Below, one piece after another: positions 8,724 through 18,399 of a stretch of 64,000 nucleotides of DNA. A program made the position numbers and the translations under genes. Source of the DNA: Solirubrobacterales bacterium (GTDB taxonomy: Bacteria > Actinomycetota > Thermoleophilia > Solirubrobacterales > 70-9); contig DATMZR010000031.1 of NCBI GenBank assembly GCA_035573435.1, positions 150,066 through 214,065 on the forward strand, given 5' to 3'. The notes under the pieces were generated by a model. The model ran no database searches. It saw only the letters and a program-made list of their open reading frames with translations, and was not told the DNA's origin. The first letter of the stretch is position 1, and each line of letters opens with the position of its first letter.

Positions 8724-9549
8724 GGCGCAGGCTCCAGTGAGTGAGGCGCCCGATCAGAAGCAGGACAACGAGCGCGATTACGAGCAGAGTGACCGAGACC
8801 GCCGCCGCCCCCGTCGTGTTGCCGCTTTCGATCTGAGCGAAGATGAACAACGAGGCGACCTGGGTCTTGGGCAGGTTTCCTGACAAAAGGACAAGGGATC
8901 CGAACTCGCCGATCGCACGCGCAAAGGCCAGCGCCGCGCCGGCGAGGATCGCCGGGGTCAGGTTGGGCAGGATCACCCGGCGGAATGTCGTCAGGGGCCC
9001 GGCGCCGAGCGAGGCGGCGGCCTCCTCCATCTCGCGGTCGAGCTCGAGCAGCACCGGCTGCACGGCGCGGACGACGAACGGCAGGGTGACGAACAGGAGA
9101 GCCATCACAACGCCGGCTCGGGTGAAGGCGACGTTGATGCCCACCGGGCTGTCGGTCCCGTAGAGGGCGAGCAGGGTGATCCCCGCGACGACGGTCGGCA
9201 GGGCGAACGGAAGGTCGATGACCGAGTTGACGATCCGCTTGCCCGGGAAGCTGTCTCTGACCAGGACCCAGGCGATCGCCGTGCCCGCGACGACGTTGAT
9301 CAAGGTGACGATCACCGAAGCGATCAGGGTGAGCTTCAGGGCCGAAATCGCCAGAGGTGAAGTCAGGGAATCCCAGAACTCGGCGAGCCCGCCCTCGGTC
9401 GACTTCGCCACCAGGGCGGCAATCGGGATCAGGACGATCACGCTCAGGTACGCCGTGACCAGGCCCCGCCCCAAGGCGGCGCCCCCGAGGCGCGGGAACG
9501 TGACCGGCCTCGGGGGCGCCTCCGCTCGGGCTCCTGGAGCTGGCGTCAC
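8713..9549 (-). CDS. cysT: Sulfate ABC transporter permease CysT
   Basis: 278-aa permease. The chosen start is GTG 9549, overlapping the stop of the binding-protein gene (GTGA); upstream residues of the frame are shadow sequence. It has an N-terminal TM (TAYLSVIVLIPIAAL), later TM segments, the loop AAASLGAGPLTTFRRVILP that contacts CysA, and GEFGSLVLLSGN. It forms the membrane pore with CysW. Confidence 0.94.
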   Translation of the reverse strand: MTPAPGARAEAPPRPVTFPRLGGAALGRGLVTAYLSVIVLIPIAALVAKSTEGGLAEFWDSLTSPLAISALKLTLIASVIVTLINVVAGTAIAWVLVRDSFPGKRIVNSVIDLPFALPTVVAGITLLALYGTDSPVGINVAFTRAGVVMALLFVTLPFVVRAVQPVLLELDREMEEAAASLGAGPLTTFRRVILPNLTPAILAGAALAFARAIGEFGSLVLLSGNLPKTQVASLFIFAQIESGNTTGAAAVSVTLLVIALVVLLLIGRLTHWSLRHAR

Positions 9550-10568
9550 CCGGTGGAGACCCCCAGATCGCTCTCGATCTTGGCGACGCTGCCGTTCTCC
9601 GGATCGAAGAACTCGGTGTTGACCTTCTCCCAGCCGCCGAGGCTGGCGATGTCGAACAGGCCGGGCGGGGTTGGGAACTTGTCCTTGTTCTTGGCCAGGA
9701 CCGACTGGTCCACCGGCCGGTAACCGCCGTCCGCCCACAGCTGCTGGGCCTCCGGCGTCCACAGGTAGGTGAGGAAGTCCTGTGCCTGCGTCGGAGCGTC
9801 AACCGTGGCTGCCGCCGGCGTCTCGATCAGGATCGTGTCGTCGGGAATGACGTAGTCGATGTCCTCGCCCGCCTTCTGGGCCTCGATCGCGTCGCTCTCG
9901 TAGGCCAACAGTACGTCGCCCTTGCCGCTGGTGAACGCGGTCAGGGCGTCGCCTGCGCTCCCGGGCTGGACGACGGCGTGCTCGAGCAGCGTCTTCAGGA
10001 ACGCCAGCGCCTCGTCCGGAGACTTGCCCTGATTGACCTGCGCCCCGTAGGCGGCCATCAGGTTCCACTTCGCGCCCCCGGAGCTGAACACGTTCGGGGT
10101 CACGACCTCGACCCCGGGCTTCACGACGTCATCCCAGGTCTGGATGTTCTTCGGATTGCCCTTCCGGACCGCGAACACGACGACCGAGTCCTGGACGATC
10201 CCCTTGTATTGGTTGTCCTGCCAGCCCGAGTCGACGATCCCGGCGTCGACCAACGCCTGCATGTCGGGCTCGATCGAGAGGTGGACGTAGTCGGCGGGCT
10301 GGCCGGCGATGACGGCCCGCTGCTGGTCGCCCGAGGGGCCGAACGAGTTCTTGAACGTCGCGCCGTCGCCCTCCGAGGTCTTCTGGAAGCCGGGGATCAG
10401 GGACTCGTCGTAGACGGTCTCGACGACCGAGTAGGCGACCAGGTTGATCTCTCCCCCCGAGCTGCTGCTGCCGCCGCAGGCGACCACTCCGAGACCGAGG
10501 GCGAGCGTCGATGCTGCGGCCAGCACGATCCGAGCGGGCCTGGACGAGAGCGAGCGAAAGCGATTCAT
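9546..10568 (-). CDS. sbp: Sulfate-binding lipoprotein of the ABC transporter
   Basis: 340-aa extracytoplasmic solute-binding protein. A type II signal peptide runs to the lipobox LGVVAC (Cys near residue 31), followed by a Ser/Gly linker. The mature part has sulfate-binding features: SYSVV-type entry (NLVAYSVVETVYDE), GPSGDQQRAVIAGQPADYVHLS, and VVTPNVFSSGGAKWNLM. First gene of the operon. It may equally be called CysP or SubI; thiosulfate versus sulfate preference cannot be told from sequence. Confidence 0.93.
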   Translation of the reverse strand: MNRFRSLSSRPARIVLAAASTLALGLGVVACGGSSSSGGEINLVAYSVVETVYDESLIPGFQKTSEGDGATFKNSFGPSGDQQRAVIAGQPADYVHLSIEPDMQALVDAGIVDSGWQDNQYKGIVQDSVVVFAVRKGNPKNIQTWDDVVKPGVEVVTPNVFSSGGAKWNLMAAYGAQVNQGKSPDEALAFLKTLLEHAVVQPGSAGDALTAFTSGKGDVLLAYESDAIEAQKAGEDIDYVIPDDTILIETPAAATVDAPTQAQDFLTYLWTPEAQQLWADGGYRPVDQSVLAKNKDKFPTPPGLFDIASLGGWEKVNTEFFDPENGSVAKIESDLGVSTG

Positions 10569-10580
10569 CTCCGTTGCTGC

Positions 10581-10607
10581 CTTTCTCGATTATCTTACTT
10601 TCTCGAT
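10581..10607 (-). promoter_or_regulatory. Direct-repeat candidate operator/promoter of the sulfate operon
   Basis: Two perfect 10-bp direct repeats CTTTCTCGAT (10581-10590 and 10598-10607; ATCGAGAAAG on the gene strand) lie 17 bp apart, just upstream of sbp. They flank AT-rich TAAGAT/GATAAT-like hexamers (10589-10597, minus strand) suitable as a -10 box. Position and symmetry fit an operator, possibly for the Cys-less Rrf2 protein at the other end of the locus. This is inference. Confidence 0.4.
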
Positions 10608-10711
10608 GGTTTTAATGCACAAAACGGTCCGGCAGGCTAGCACACACGTTCGGCGGTACTGACTCGACACTCGCCCAGAGCCGCGTCGGCCGGGTCGAAT
10701 ACGGTTGGGGG

Positions 10712-11302
10712 GTGCCCCTCCACCCGGCGGAGAACCGCGGGTATCGCGAGCTCTACCTCACCGGTCGGCAGACCGTGAAGCGACTGAGCCGGCTCGCGGT
10801 GGCATTCGACGACGGCCAGACCGGCGAGCTGCTGATCAAGGCGGGAGATTCGATCTCTCGGCTGCTTGACGAGCTGGGCCCGCTTACCGCACGGCACGAC
10901 CTGCACGGGGGCGTCGCCGCGCAGGGAAGCGGGGCCAACCTCGGAATGGTGCGCGGGGCGATATTCGACCGCTTCCTGGAGCGCAACCAGGCTCTCCGCC
11001 TCGCCGTCGACGACCTCGAGCACGTGACGACCCTGCTCGGCTACCTGGCGCGCGTAGGCGAGGTCGATGGCGATCCGAAGCTGTCCGAGTTCTGCGGCTC
11101 GTGGGAGCGGCGGCTGCGTCGGCAGGTCAGCGCCGTGCGCAGGGCGGCAATCGAGCTTGGCGGGGATCCGAACCGAGCGGTCGAGCCGCTCGACCACACG
11201 ACCGCCGGCCGCGCGGCGCATCGCGTCGCCTGGACCCTCGGCTCGGTTGGCGAGTGGACCGACCGGCAGGTTGGGCGTCGACGACGAAGTACCAGCGACT
11301 AG
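10712..11302 (+). CDS. Hypothetical protein, mostly helical
   Basis: 196 aa from GTG 10712, divergent from sbp. No recognised domain. The centre has regularly spaced hydrophobics suggesting amphipathic helices (SISRLLDELGPLTARHD, FLERNQALRLAVDDLEHV, LLGYLARV). The C-terminus is basic (VGRRRRSTSD). No signal peptide and no TM segment. The opposite-strand reading is low-complexity shadow, so the plus frame is preferred. Confidence 0.7.
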   Translation: MPLHPAENRGYRELYLTGRQTVKRLSRLAVAFDDGQTGELLIKAGDSISRLLDELGPLTARHDLHGGVAAQGSGANLGMVRGAIFDRFLERNQALRLAVDDLEHVTTLLGYLARVGEVDGDPKLSEFCGSWERRLRRQVSAVRRAAIELGGDPNRAVEPLDHTTAGRAAHRVAWTLGSVGEWTDRQVGRRRRSTSD

Positions 11303-11489
11303 GTACGAATGCGCACTTTTGATTACGGATTAGTAGGCTTTAGCAGCGAGTTTCGCGGGGCGGGATGTTTTTTGCCCAACACGTCATGAGGAGAGCCCCC
11401 GATGGGCTTCCGCAGCCGCTAGCCAGCCCTCGACATCTTCCCTCTCTGCCAGCCAATCGGCTAGGCTGCCTGTTGAGGCGTGCGCGGAG

Positions 11490-12770
11490 GTGCGCCGGAA
11501 GCGGATGCTAGGCAGCGCGCTGGAGACATTGAGACGTTGGAGCCCCGAGGCGACCGACGGTCGCACGGGTAGGGCCATGGCCGCCAACCTCGTGCCGGCG
11601 GGCGCCGCCATCGCGCTATTCGTCCTCCTCGCCCCGGAGTCGAACTGGGACCCGGTGTTGATCGGAGCGCTCGCGGCGATCGCCGCGGTCGCCTTCGCCG
11701 CGGAGGTTCGGCTGAAGATCTCGGCCGGCGCATATTTCGATGCGAGCATCGTCCTGGCGCTCTTGACGCTCGCCATCGCCGGGCCCCTGCCCGCGCTCCT
11801 CGTCTGGATGGTCCCGGACGCGATCAGCCGCTTCGTGATCCGCCAAGACCATCTGCTCTCACCCGGCCTCGTCGCCACCGTGAGCAGCTTCGCGCTCGCG
11901 ACCCTGGCCGGCTACGGAATGCTTCAGCTCGCCAACGCTCCCTCGATTGCCGCCGCGACGCCCGCGCTGTACACGACCGGGCTGCTCATGTACGCCGTCA
12001 ACTTCCTCTTCGCGCGACTCACCTTCGCGCCCTTCTACCAGGGCTACCGGCCAAGCGTCCTGGTGCGGACCGAGTTCCTAGAGATGATGCCCCCGTTCGC
12101 GGCCATGCTCGCGCTCGGCGTGGCGACCGCCGTGCTGATCGGGCCGCTCGGGGTGTTCGCGCTCGCGCCGCTGGCGGTCGTCGTCGTCCTGCCCCAACTC
12201 GCGTTGGCACACCTGGGTCGCAATCGCTCCATCACGCGGCTGCGCCCGCCCGAGGCCACCAGGGTCTATGCGGACGCGATCGCCGACGTTCTCGGCCTCT
12301 CCCGGAGGGAGCGGCACACCGTCGCCCATGCGGCCATGCTGCTCGACCGCCAGGAGCCGGCGACGATTGGAGCCCATCATCCGTGGCACCTTGGGGAATC
12401 GCACTCCGCGATCCTTGCTGCCCTACACGTCGACGAACGCTGGGACGGAACGGGATCGCCGGCTGGGCTTCGGGGGGCCTGGGCCCCACTCGCCAGCCGC
12501 GTGGTCGCGGTCGCCCGGGCCTGGAGCAACCTGACCGCCGGCGGCACCCTGGAGCTGTCTCACTCCGAGGCGATGCTGGACCTATCCCTGCGTGCCGATG
12601 AGGAGCTCGATCCCGCGATCGTCGAGGCCGCCTGCCAGGTGGTCGCGGAGGAGCGAACTTTCGTCCGCGCCCCGGAGTTTCAGCCCCGCCTTCACCGCCT
12701 GCCCCTGCCTCGCACCGTGCGGCGGGCGAAGCTCCCCGCAGTGCTCGCGCATCTGACCCGGCCGACCTAA
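11490..12770 (+). CDS. Membrane protein with degenerate HD-GYP domain
   Basis: 426 aa. About residues 30-245 hold seven to eight TM segments, including LVPAGAAIALFVLLAP and MLALGVATAVLIGPLGVFALAPLAVVVVLP. The cytoplasmic C-terminal part resembles an HD-GYP phosphodiesterase (HVDERWDGTGSPAGLRG, ASRVVAVARAWSNLTAGG) with its catalytic residues lost: the HD pair is AHAAMLLDR, HHE is HVDE, GYP is GSP and AVAD is AVAR. It probably does not hydrolyse c-di-GMP and may bind a ligand or protein. GTG 11490 or ATG 11505 could be the start. The 187-bp gap before it is unusually AT-rich in its first half and carries no gene that I can see. Confidence 0.82.
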   Translation: MRRKRMLGSALETLRRWSPEATDGRTGRAMAANLVPAGAAIALFVLLAPESNWDPVLIGALAAIAAVAFAAEVRLKISAGAYFDASIVLALLTLAIAGPLPALLVWMVPDAISRFVIRQDHLLSPGLVATVSSFALATLAGYGMLQLANAPSIAAATPALYTTGLLMYAVNFLFARLTFAPFYQGYRPSVLVRTEFLEMMPPFAAMLALGVATAVLIGPLGVFALAPLAVVVVLPQLALAHLGRNRSITRLRPPEATRVYADAIADVLGLSRRERHTVAHAAMLLDRQEPATIGAHHPWHLGESHSAILAALHVDERWDGTGSPAGLRGAWAPLASRVVAVARAWSNLTAGGTLELSHSEAMLDLSLRADEELDPAIVEAACQVVAEERTFVRAPEFQPRLHRLPLPRTVRRAKLPAVLAHLTRPT

Positions 12771-12788
12771 GCACCTCCCGAAGGGCGC

Positions 12789-13793
<1,005 letters not shown>

Positions 13794-13797
<4 letters not shown>

Positions 13798-15053
13798 CGT
13801 GGGGCCTCCCCGGTGCTCGGCGCCGCTACCAGGCCCGGGGCGGTCTGTCCGGCGAAGCGGCCCGGGTGAGCGACCCGGACGTCCGGCGGCTGCGGCTCCC
13901 GGGCGAGCAGCGCGGCGACTGCCTCGGCCGAGATCGGCGCCAGCAGGATGCCGTTCCTGTAGTGCCCGGTGGCCAGGACAAGGCCATCCAGCGCACCAGG
14001 ACCGATGAGCGGAGCGTTGTCCGGCGTCCCGGGTCGAAGGCCCGCGAGCGTCTCGACCAGCTCCAGCTCGGCCACCTCAGGGACGGCGCGGTATGCCTCG
14101 CGGAGCAACTCGTGAACCCCACCCGCCGTGACCTGGATGTCGAAGCCCCGCTCCTCCACGGTCGCTCCCACGATCACGCGACCGTCGGGACGCGGGACCA
14201 GATACACGCGCTCGGAGACGACGATCCGCTGGCAGACGGGCTTGTCGGGATCGCCCCGGAGCGTGAGTATCTGGCCCTTCACCGGACGCACCGGCGGTCG
14301 CGCCACGGGCGGCAGCCAGGAAGTCGCGCCCGACCAGGCTCCGGCGGCCAGCACTACGTGGTCAGCGTGGTGCTCTCGCCCATCCGCGGTAATCACGCCG
14401 GCCAGCCGATCGTCCTGGATCAGGGCCTCCGTGACCTCCGCCTCCACCAGCACCTGACCGCCACGTCGCTCGACTGCGACTGCCAGGGCCGGCAGCAGCA
14501 GACGCGGGTCGACCGCTGCCTCGGCTGGAGCGTGCACGCCCGCGGCGCAGGCCGGGGCCAAGCCTGGCTCCAGGTCCCTCAGGGCCCGCGGTCGCATCCA
14601 TTCCACCCCGAGGTCGAGCGAATCCATCAACTCGAAGCGGCGTCGCAGCTCCTCCGCCTCGTCGCGATCGAGGGCAACGTGGATGGCGCCGCAGCGTGTG
14701 AAGCCGACCTCCAGCTCGCTTTCGGCGGCGAGCTCCGCAGCGAAGCCCGGCCACGCCCGCGCGGACGCCAGCCCGAGTCGCATCAATGCCTCCTCGCCCC
14801 AGGTAGCTTCGCCGACCGGAGCGAGCATTCCCGCGGCTACGTGAGACGCTCCATCGCCGGGGTGATCGCGTTCGAGCACGCGGACTCGCAGGCCGCGCCG
14901 GGCGGCTCGCCAGGCGCACGCCAGTCCGAGCGCCCCACCCCCCACCACCACGGCGTCCAGCGCCTCCGCGCCATCGTCTGTAGGGCGCGATCGCTTCAGC
15001 GGCACGACGACGTCGTCGTGTTGCTCGGCCGAGCTCTGAATGTCTGCAGGCAC
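13794..15053 (-). CDS. thiO: Glycine oxidase ThiO (FAD-dependent)
   Basis: Oxidises glycine to dehydroglycine for thiazole formation, the aerobic alternative to ThiH. 419 aa from GTG 15053 (AGAGG 6 nt upstream). FAD Rossmann motif VVVGGGALGLACAWRAA, then GASHVAAGMLAP (DAO family), AAEAAVDPRLL, and the C-terminal FAD clamp ETLAGLRPGTPDNAPLIG and ATGHYRNGILLAP. First gene of thiO-thiS-thiG. A TPP riboswitch lies in its leader. Confidence 0.94.
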
Positions 15054-15089
15054 GTTCGCCTCTCTTGACAACTGGCGGGCGCTCCGCGC

Positions 15090-15191
15090 CACCATCCCTG
15101 CGCCGGCATTGCCCGGATCAGGTTCAGACGGTCGGCGGCCCGGATGCCGCCCTCTCAGCCCCAACTCACAGGGCTCCCGTTGTCCCCCATG
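15090..15191 (-). ncRNA. TPP riboswitch (THI element)
   Basis: On the minus strand, the leader of thiO contains the hallmark strings of the TPP aptamer in order: GGGGCTGAGAGGG (CTGAGA at 15158-15153), GAACCTGATCCGG (GAACCTGATC at 15126-15117) and AATGCCGGCGCAGGGA, ending about 40 nt before the thiO start. ACCAT near 15190 can pair with ATGGT near 15090 to close P1. Proximity to the SD suggests translational control of thiO-thiS-thiG by thiamine pyrophosphate. Confidence 0.95.
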
Positions 15192-15221
15192 GTACTCCCG
15201 AGGCTGCGCGATACTGAGCTC

Positions 15222-15902
15222 ATGGCCACCGCTGGCGATCAACGGCTGCGTGCGGTGGAGGCCGCGCGCCTGTACTTCGTCTGCGAGGGCCGACCGCGCG
15301 GCATCGACGCGCGGTCGTTGCTCGAGGCGACCCTGGGGGCCGGCGTGGAGATCGTCCAGCTGCGGGAGAAGTCCCCGCGCACCGACGAAGAGTTGATCGC
15401 CCTCGCCCACCCCTTCCGCCGGACGGCCGACGATCACGGAGCACTGTTCATCCTCAACGACCGGCCAGACCTGGTCGCGGCCTGCCAGGCCGACGGCGTC
15501 CACGTGGGACAGGAGGACATGCCGGTGGCCCAGGCGCGTCAACTCGCCGGTCCGGGGGCCCTGGTCGGGCTGTCGACCCATTCGCGCAAGCAGGTCGATG
15601 CGGCGTGCGCCGCCACTGGTGCGAACCGTCCCGACCAGATCAGCGTGGGCCCGGTGTGGGCAACCCCGACCAAGGAGGGCCGGCCGGGCACCGGACTCGG
15701 GCTGATCGAGTACGCCGCCGCGGAGGTGACGATCCCCTGGTTCGCGATCGGAGGGATCGATGCCGTTAACGTCGCCTCGGTTGTGGCCGCCGGCGCTGAG
15801 CGGATCGTCGTGGTTCGCGCAATCCGCGACGCCGCAGATCCCGGCGCTGCCGCGCGCGGCCTTCGCGAAGCGCTCGGGCAGCGCGTCGGAGCTGCCGGCT
15901 GA
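15222..15902 (+). CDS. thiE: Thiamine-phosphate synthase ThiE
   Basis: Couples HMP-PP and thiazole phosphate to thiamine phosphate. 226 aa from ATG 15222. Motifs: GVEIVQLREKSPRTDEEL, FILNDRPDLVAACQADGVHVGQED, GLSTHS, ISVGPVWATPTKEG and FAIGGIDAVN. It is divergent from thiO, with the riboswitch of the other strand between them, and has no obvious TPP element of its own. Its stop overlaps the next ATG (TGATG). Confidence 0.95.
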   Translation: MATAGDQRLRAVEAARLYFVCEGRPRGIDARSLLEATLGAGVEIVQLREKSPRTDEELIALAHPFRRTADDHGALFILNDRPDLVAACQADGVHVGQEDMPVAQARQLAGPGALVGLSTHSRKQVDAACAATGANRPDQISVGPVWATPTKEGRPGTGLGLIEYAAAEVTIPWFAIGGIDAVNVASVVAAGAERIVVVRAIRDAADPGAAARGLREALGQRVGAAG

Positions 15903-16408
15903 TGGCCAACCGGGAGCGCCGGCGCGCGAACCGCTCGAAGCGCAAGGCGCGATCCGTCGAGCGGAGAAGCCAGATCACCGCTCGCTCCGAGGTGCGAAAC
16001 CGCGCCGCGCGGGAAGCCCTTGAGCCCCTTCAGGAGGGCGAGCGCCCGGCGATCGTCACCGTCGGGGCAGTGCTCTCCGGCGTGGTCGCCGCCTCGATCG
16101 TGATCGCATACCTGGCGGGCGCCGAGGTCGACGGCGAGCGGCCGGAGTTGCTCCAGGTGATCCCGCCGGCCGCGCTCATGGGCGCGATGTCGTACGGAAT
16201 GTGGCGAGCCCGGTACTGGGCGGTACTCGGCTTCCAGGCAGTTTTGGCGCTGCTGATCGTGGCGGCAACTCTCGGACTGGTGGGCGCCGAGACCGGGGTC
16301 CAGCTTGCGGGCAACCTGGCCCTGATCGCCGTCACGGGCACCCTCTTCTACTTCATGATCAAGGCCCTGGCCCGCATCCAGATGCCCGAGCGAGCGCCGC
16401 GGGAGTAG
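15902..16408 (+). CDS. Small integral membrane protein, unknown function
   Basis: 168 aa. About 45 residues of strongly basic cytoplasmic N-terminus (RERRRANRSKRKARSVERR) precede roughly four hydrophobic segments (IVTVGAVLSGVVAASIVIAYL, LLQVIPPAALMGAMSYGM, AVLGFQAVLALLIVAATLGLV, NLALIAVTGTLFYFMI). Its ATG overlaps the thiE stop, so it is cotranslated with thiE. No family is recognised. Confidence 0.8.
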   Translation: MANRERRRANRSKRKARSVERRSQITARSEVRNRAAREALEPLQEGERPAIVTVGAVLSGVVAASIVIAYLAGAEVDGERPELLQVIPPAALMGAMSYGMWRARYWAVLGFQAVLALLIVAATLGLVGAETGVQLAGNLALIAVTGTLFYFMIKALARIQMPERAPRE

Positions 16409-16431
16409 AGCGCCCTTATAGAGTCGCGGGC

Positions 16432-17799
16432 ATGGCCGAGCGCTACGACGTGATCGTGATCGGAGGTGGCCCGGGCGGCTACGTCGCCGCGATCCGCGCC
16501 GCGCAGCTCGGCCAGAAGACGGCGGTCGTCGAGGCGGACAAGCCGGGCGGGCGCTGCCTCAACTACGCGTGCATTCCGGCGAAGACGATGCTCCACACGG
16601 CCGAGCTCTACGACCACGCACTCAATGACGCCGAGCTCGGCATCAAGGTGGAGGGCGCGAGCCTCGACTGGAAGGCGCTCGGGGCCAGGCGGGCCAAGGT
16701 CTCGGAAGGGCTGTCAGGCGGGGTGAAGTTTCTCTGGGACAAGAACAAGGTCGCCCTGATCGCGGGGGAGGGCACGCTGACCGGCGACGGAAACGTGAAG
16801 GTCGGCGACGATACCTACGAGGCTGGCGCGGTGGTGCTCGCCACCGGCTCGGTCGCGATGGCCATCCCCGGCGTGGAGTTCGGCGAGCGCGTGGTCGACA
16901 CCTGGGGGGCCTGGTCGCTCCCAGAGCAACCGAAGAAGATCGCCGTGGTTGGGGCGGGCGCATCCGGTGCGGAGATCGCATCCGCATATGGACGCTTCGG
17001 GACCGAGGTGATCCTGATCGAGATGCTCGACCAGATCCTCCCAGCCGAGGACAAGGACGTCGCGAAGGTGGTCGAGCGCGCCTTCCGCAAGCAGAACATC
17101 ACAATCTCGACCGGCACCAAGGTGGAGGCGGTCGAAACCGGCAAGTCGTCGGTCAAGGTCAAGTACGGGGACACCGAGTCCGAGGTCGACTACCTCTGCA
17201 TCGCCGGCGGCCGGGCTCCCGATACCGAGGCACTGAGCCTCGGTGAAGCCGGGGTCGAGACCGAGAAGAACGGAAAGATCAAGGTGGACGACTACCAGCG
17301 GACGTCCAATCAGCGGATCTACGCGATCGGGGACCTGGTCGGGGAGAAGGCCCTTGCCCACAAGGCGTCGGAGGAGGGCGTGGTAGCCGTTGAGCACGCT
17401 GCCGGCGACGAGACCCATCCCATGGACGAGAACCTGGTCGCCGGGGCCACCTTCTGCCATCCCCAGGTCGCGAGCGTGGGCGTCACTGAGGCACAGGCGC
17501 GAGACGCCGGGCGCGAGATCAAGGTCGGGCGGTTCAAGCTCGGCGGGGTCGGCGCCGCGGCGGTCTACGACGACCGGGACGGCCTGGTGAAGATAGTCGC
17601 CGACGCCGAGTACGGGGAGATTCTCGGCGCGCACATCGTCGGCAACCGCGCCTGCGACATGATCAGCGAGCTGGTCGACACGATGGCGCTGGAGGGCGGC
17701 TACCAGGAACTGGCGCGGATAGTTCATCCGCATCCGACCATCTCAGAGGCCGTGCTCGACGCCGCCCGCGCGGTCGACGGCTGGGCGATCCACCAGTAG
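16432..17799 (+). CDS. lpdA: Dihydrolipoyl dehydrogenase (E3 of 2-oxoacid dehydrogenase complexes)
   Basis: 455-aa FAD flavoprotein that reoxidises dihydrolipoyl E2 with NAD+. FAD motif VIVIGGGPGGYVAAIRAA, redox disulfide CLNYAC (family usually CLNVGC, with GGT before it; here GGR), NAD motif VVGAGASGAEIASAY, second FAD motif RIYAIGDL, and the C-terminal catalytic HPHPTISEAV. First gene of the cluster with PDH E1/E2. ATG 16432 is used because upstream codons are shadow of the preceding gene. Confidence 0.93.
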   Translation: MAERYDVIVIGGGPGGYVAAIRAAQLGQKTAVVEADKPGGRCLNYACIPAKTMLHTAELYDHALNDAELGIKVEGASLDWKALGARRAKVSEGLSGGVKFLWDKNKVALIAGEGTLTGDGNVKVGDDTYEAGAVVLATGSVAMAIPGVEFGERVVDTWGAWSLPEQPKKIAVVGAGASGAEIASAYGRFGTEVILIEMLDQILPAEDKDVAKVVERAFRKQNITISTGTKVEAVETGKSSVKVKYGDTESEVDYLCIAGGRAPDTEALSLGEAGVETEKNGKIKVDDYQRTSNQRIYAIGDLVGEKALAHKASEEGVVAVEHAAGDETHPMDENLVAGATFCHPQVASVGVTEAQARDAGREIKVGRFKLGGVGAAAVYDDRDGLVKIVADAEYGEILGAHIVGNRACDMISELVDTMALEGGYQELARIVHPHPTISEAVLDAARAVDGWAIHQ

Positions 17800-17802
17800 G
17801 CG

Positions 17803-18393
17803 GTGGCGGACAACCGTCACCCCGTCTTCTTCTACGACCTCGGCTCGCCTTACGCGTACCTGGCTGCCGAGCGGGTGAACGGACTGTTCGCGGAGGCTGC
17901 CGGCGAGCCCCCCGAGTGGCAGCCGATCCTGCTGGGCGCGCTGTTCAAGCGCTTCGGACGCGACTCGTGGGCGAATGGGCCCGACCGGGCCGCGGGGATG
18001 CGCGAGGTGGAGCGCCGCGCGTCCGCCCATGGACTGCCGCCGGTCAAGTGGCCGGAGCCCTTCCCCGGGAATACGCTGGTCGCGATGCGCGCGGCGACCT
18101 ACGCAAAGCAGATCGGTCGCGCCCCCTCTTTTTCCCTGGCGGCCTTCCGCCAGGCCTTCGCCGCCGGGCGTGACCTGACCGAACCCGACAACGTGCTGCT
18201 GGCCGCGGCCGCCGCCGAGATGCACCCGCGTGCCGTGCTCTCGGCCGTCGAGCGGGATTCGGTCAAGCGCCAGCTGCGCGAGACGACCGAGCGGGCCGGC
18301 GAGATGGGGGTCCGCGGCGTGCCGAGCGTTGTCATCGGCGAACGGGTCTTCTGGGGCGATGACCGCCTGGAGGAGGCCGCCGCGTTATCGTGA
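17803..18393 (+). CDS. DsbA/HCCA-isomerase-like thioredoxin-fold protein in the PDH operon
   Basis: 196 aa from GTG 17803, 3 nt after lpdA. DsbA-like fold of the 2-hydroxychromene-2-carboxylate isomerase (kappa-GST) type: FFYDLGSPYAYLAAERV replaces the CxxC active site with Ser-Pro, and the cis-Pro loop is GVRGVPSVVIGERVFWGDDRLEE. Actinobacteria generally lack glutathione, so the thiol cofactor is uncertain. It is wedged between lpdA and pdhA with gaps of 3 and 6 nt. A paralogue is at 29241-29870. Confidence 0.86.
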   Translation: MADNRHPVFFYDLGSPYAYLAAERVNGLFAEAAGEPPEWQPILLGALFKRFGRDSWANGPDRAAGMREVERRASAHGLPPVKWPEPFPGNTLVAMRAATYAKQIGRAPSFSLAAFRQAFAAGRDLTEPDNVLLAAAAAEMHPRAVLSAVERDSVKRQLRETTERAGEMGVRGVPSVVIGERVFWGDDRLEEAAALS

Positions 18394-18399
18394 GCCTCG

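Noticed and set aside
10637..11221. Minus-strand 194-codon frame opposite the helical hypothetical gene
   Set aside because: Low-complexity composition; the plus frame has regular amphipathic helices and lies divergent from sbp.
11401..11421. Six-codon ORF with an SD-like GGAGAG upstream
   Set aside because: Too short to support, no conserved features, likely chance in a 187-bp intergenic gap.
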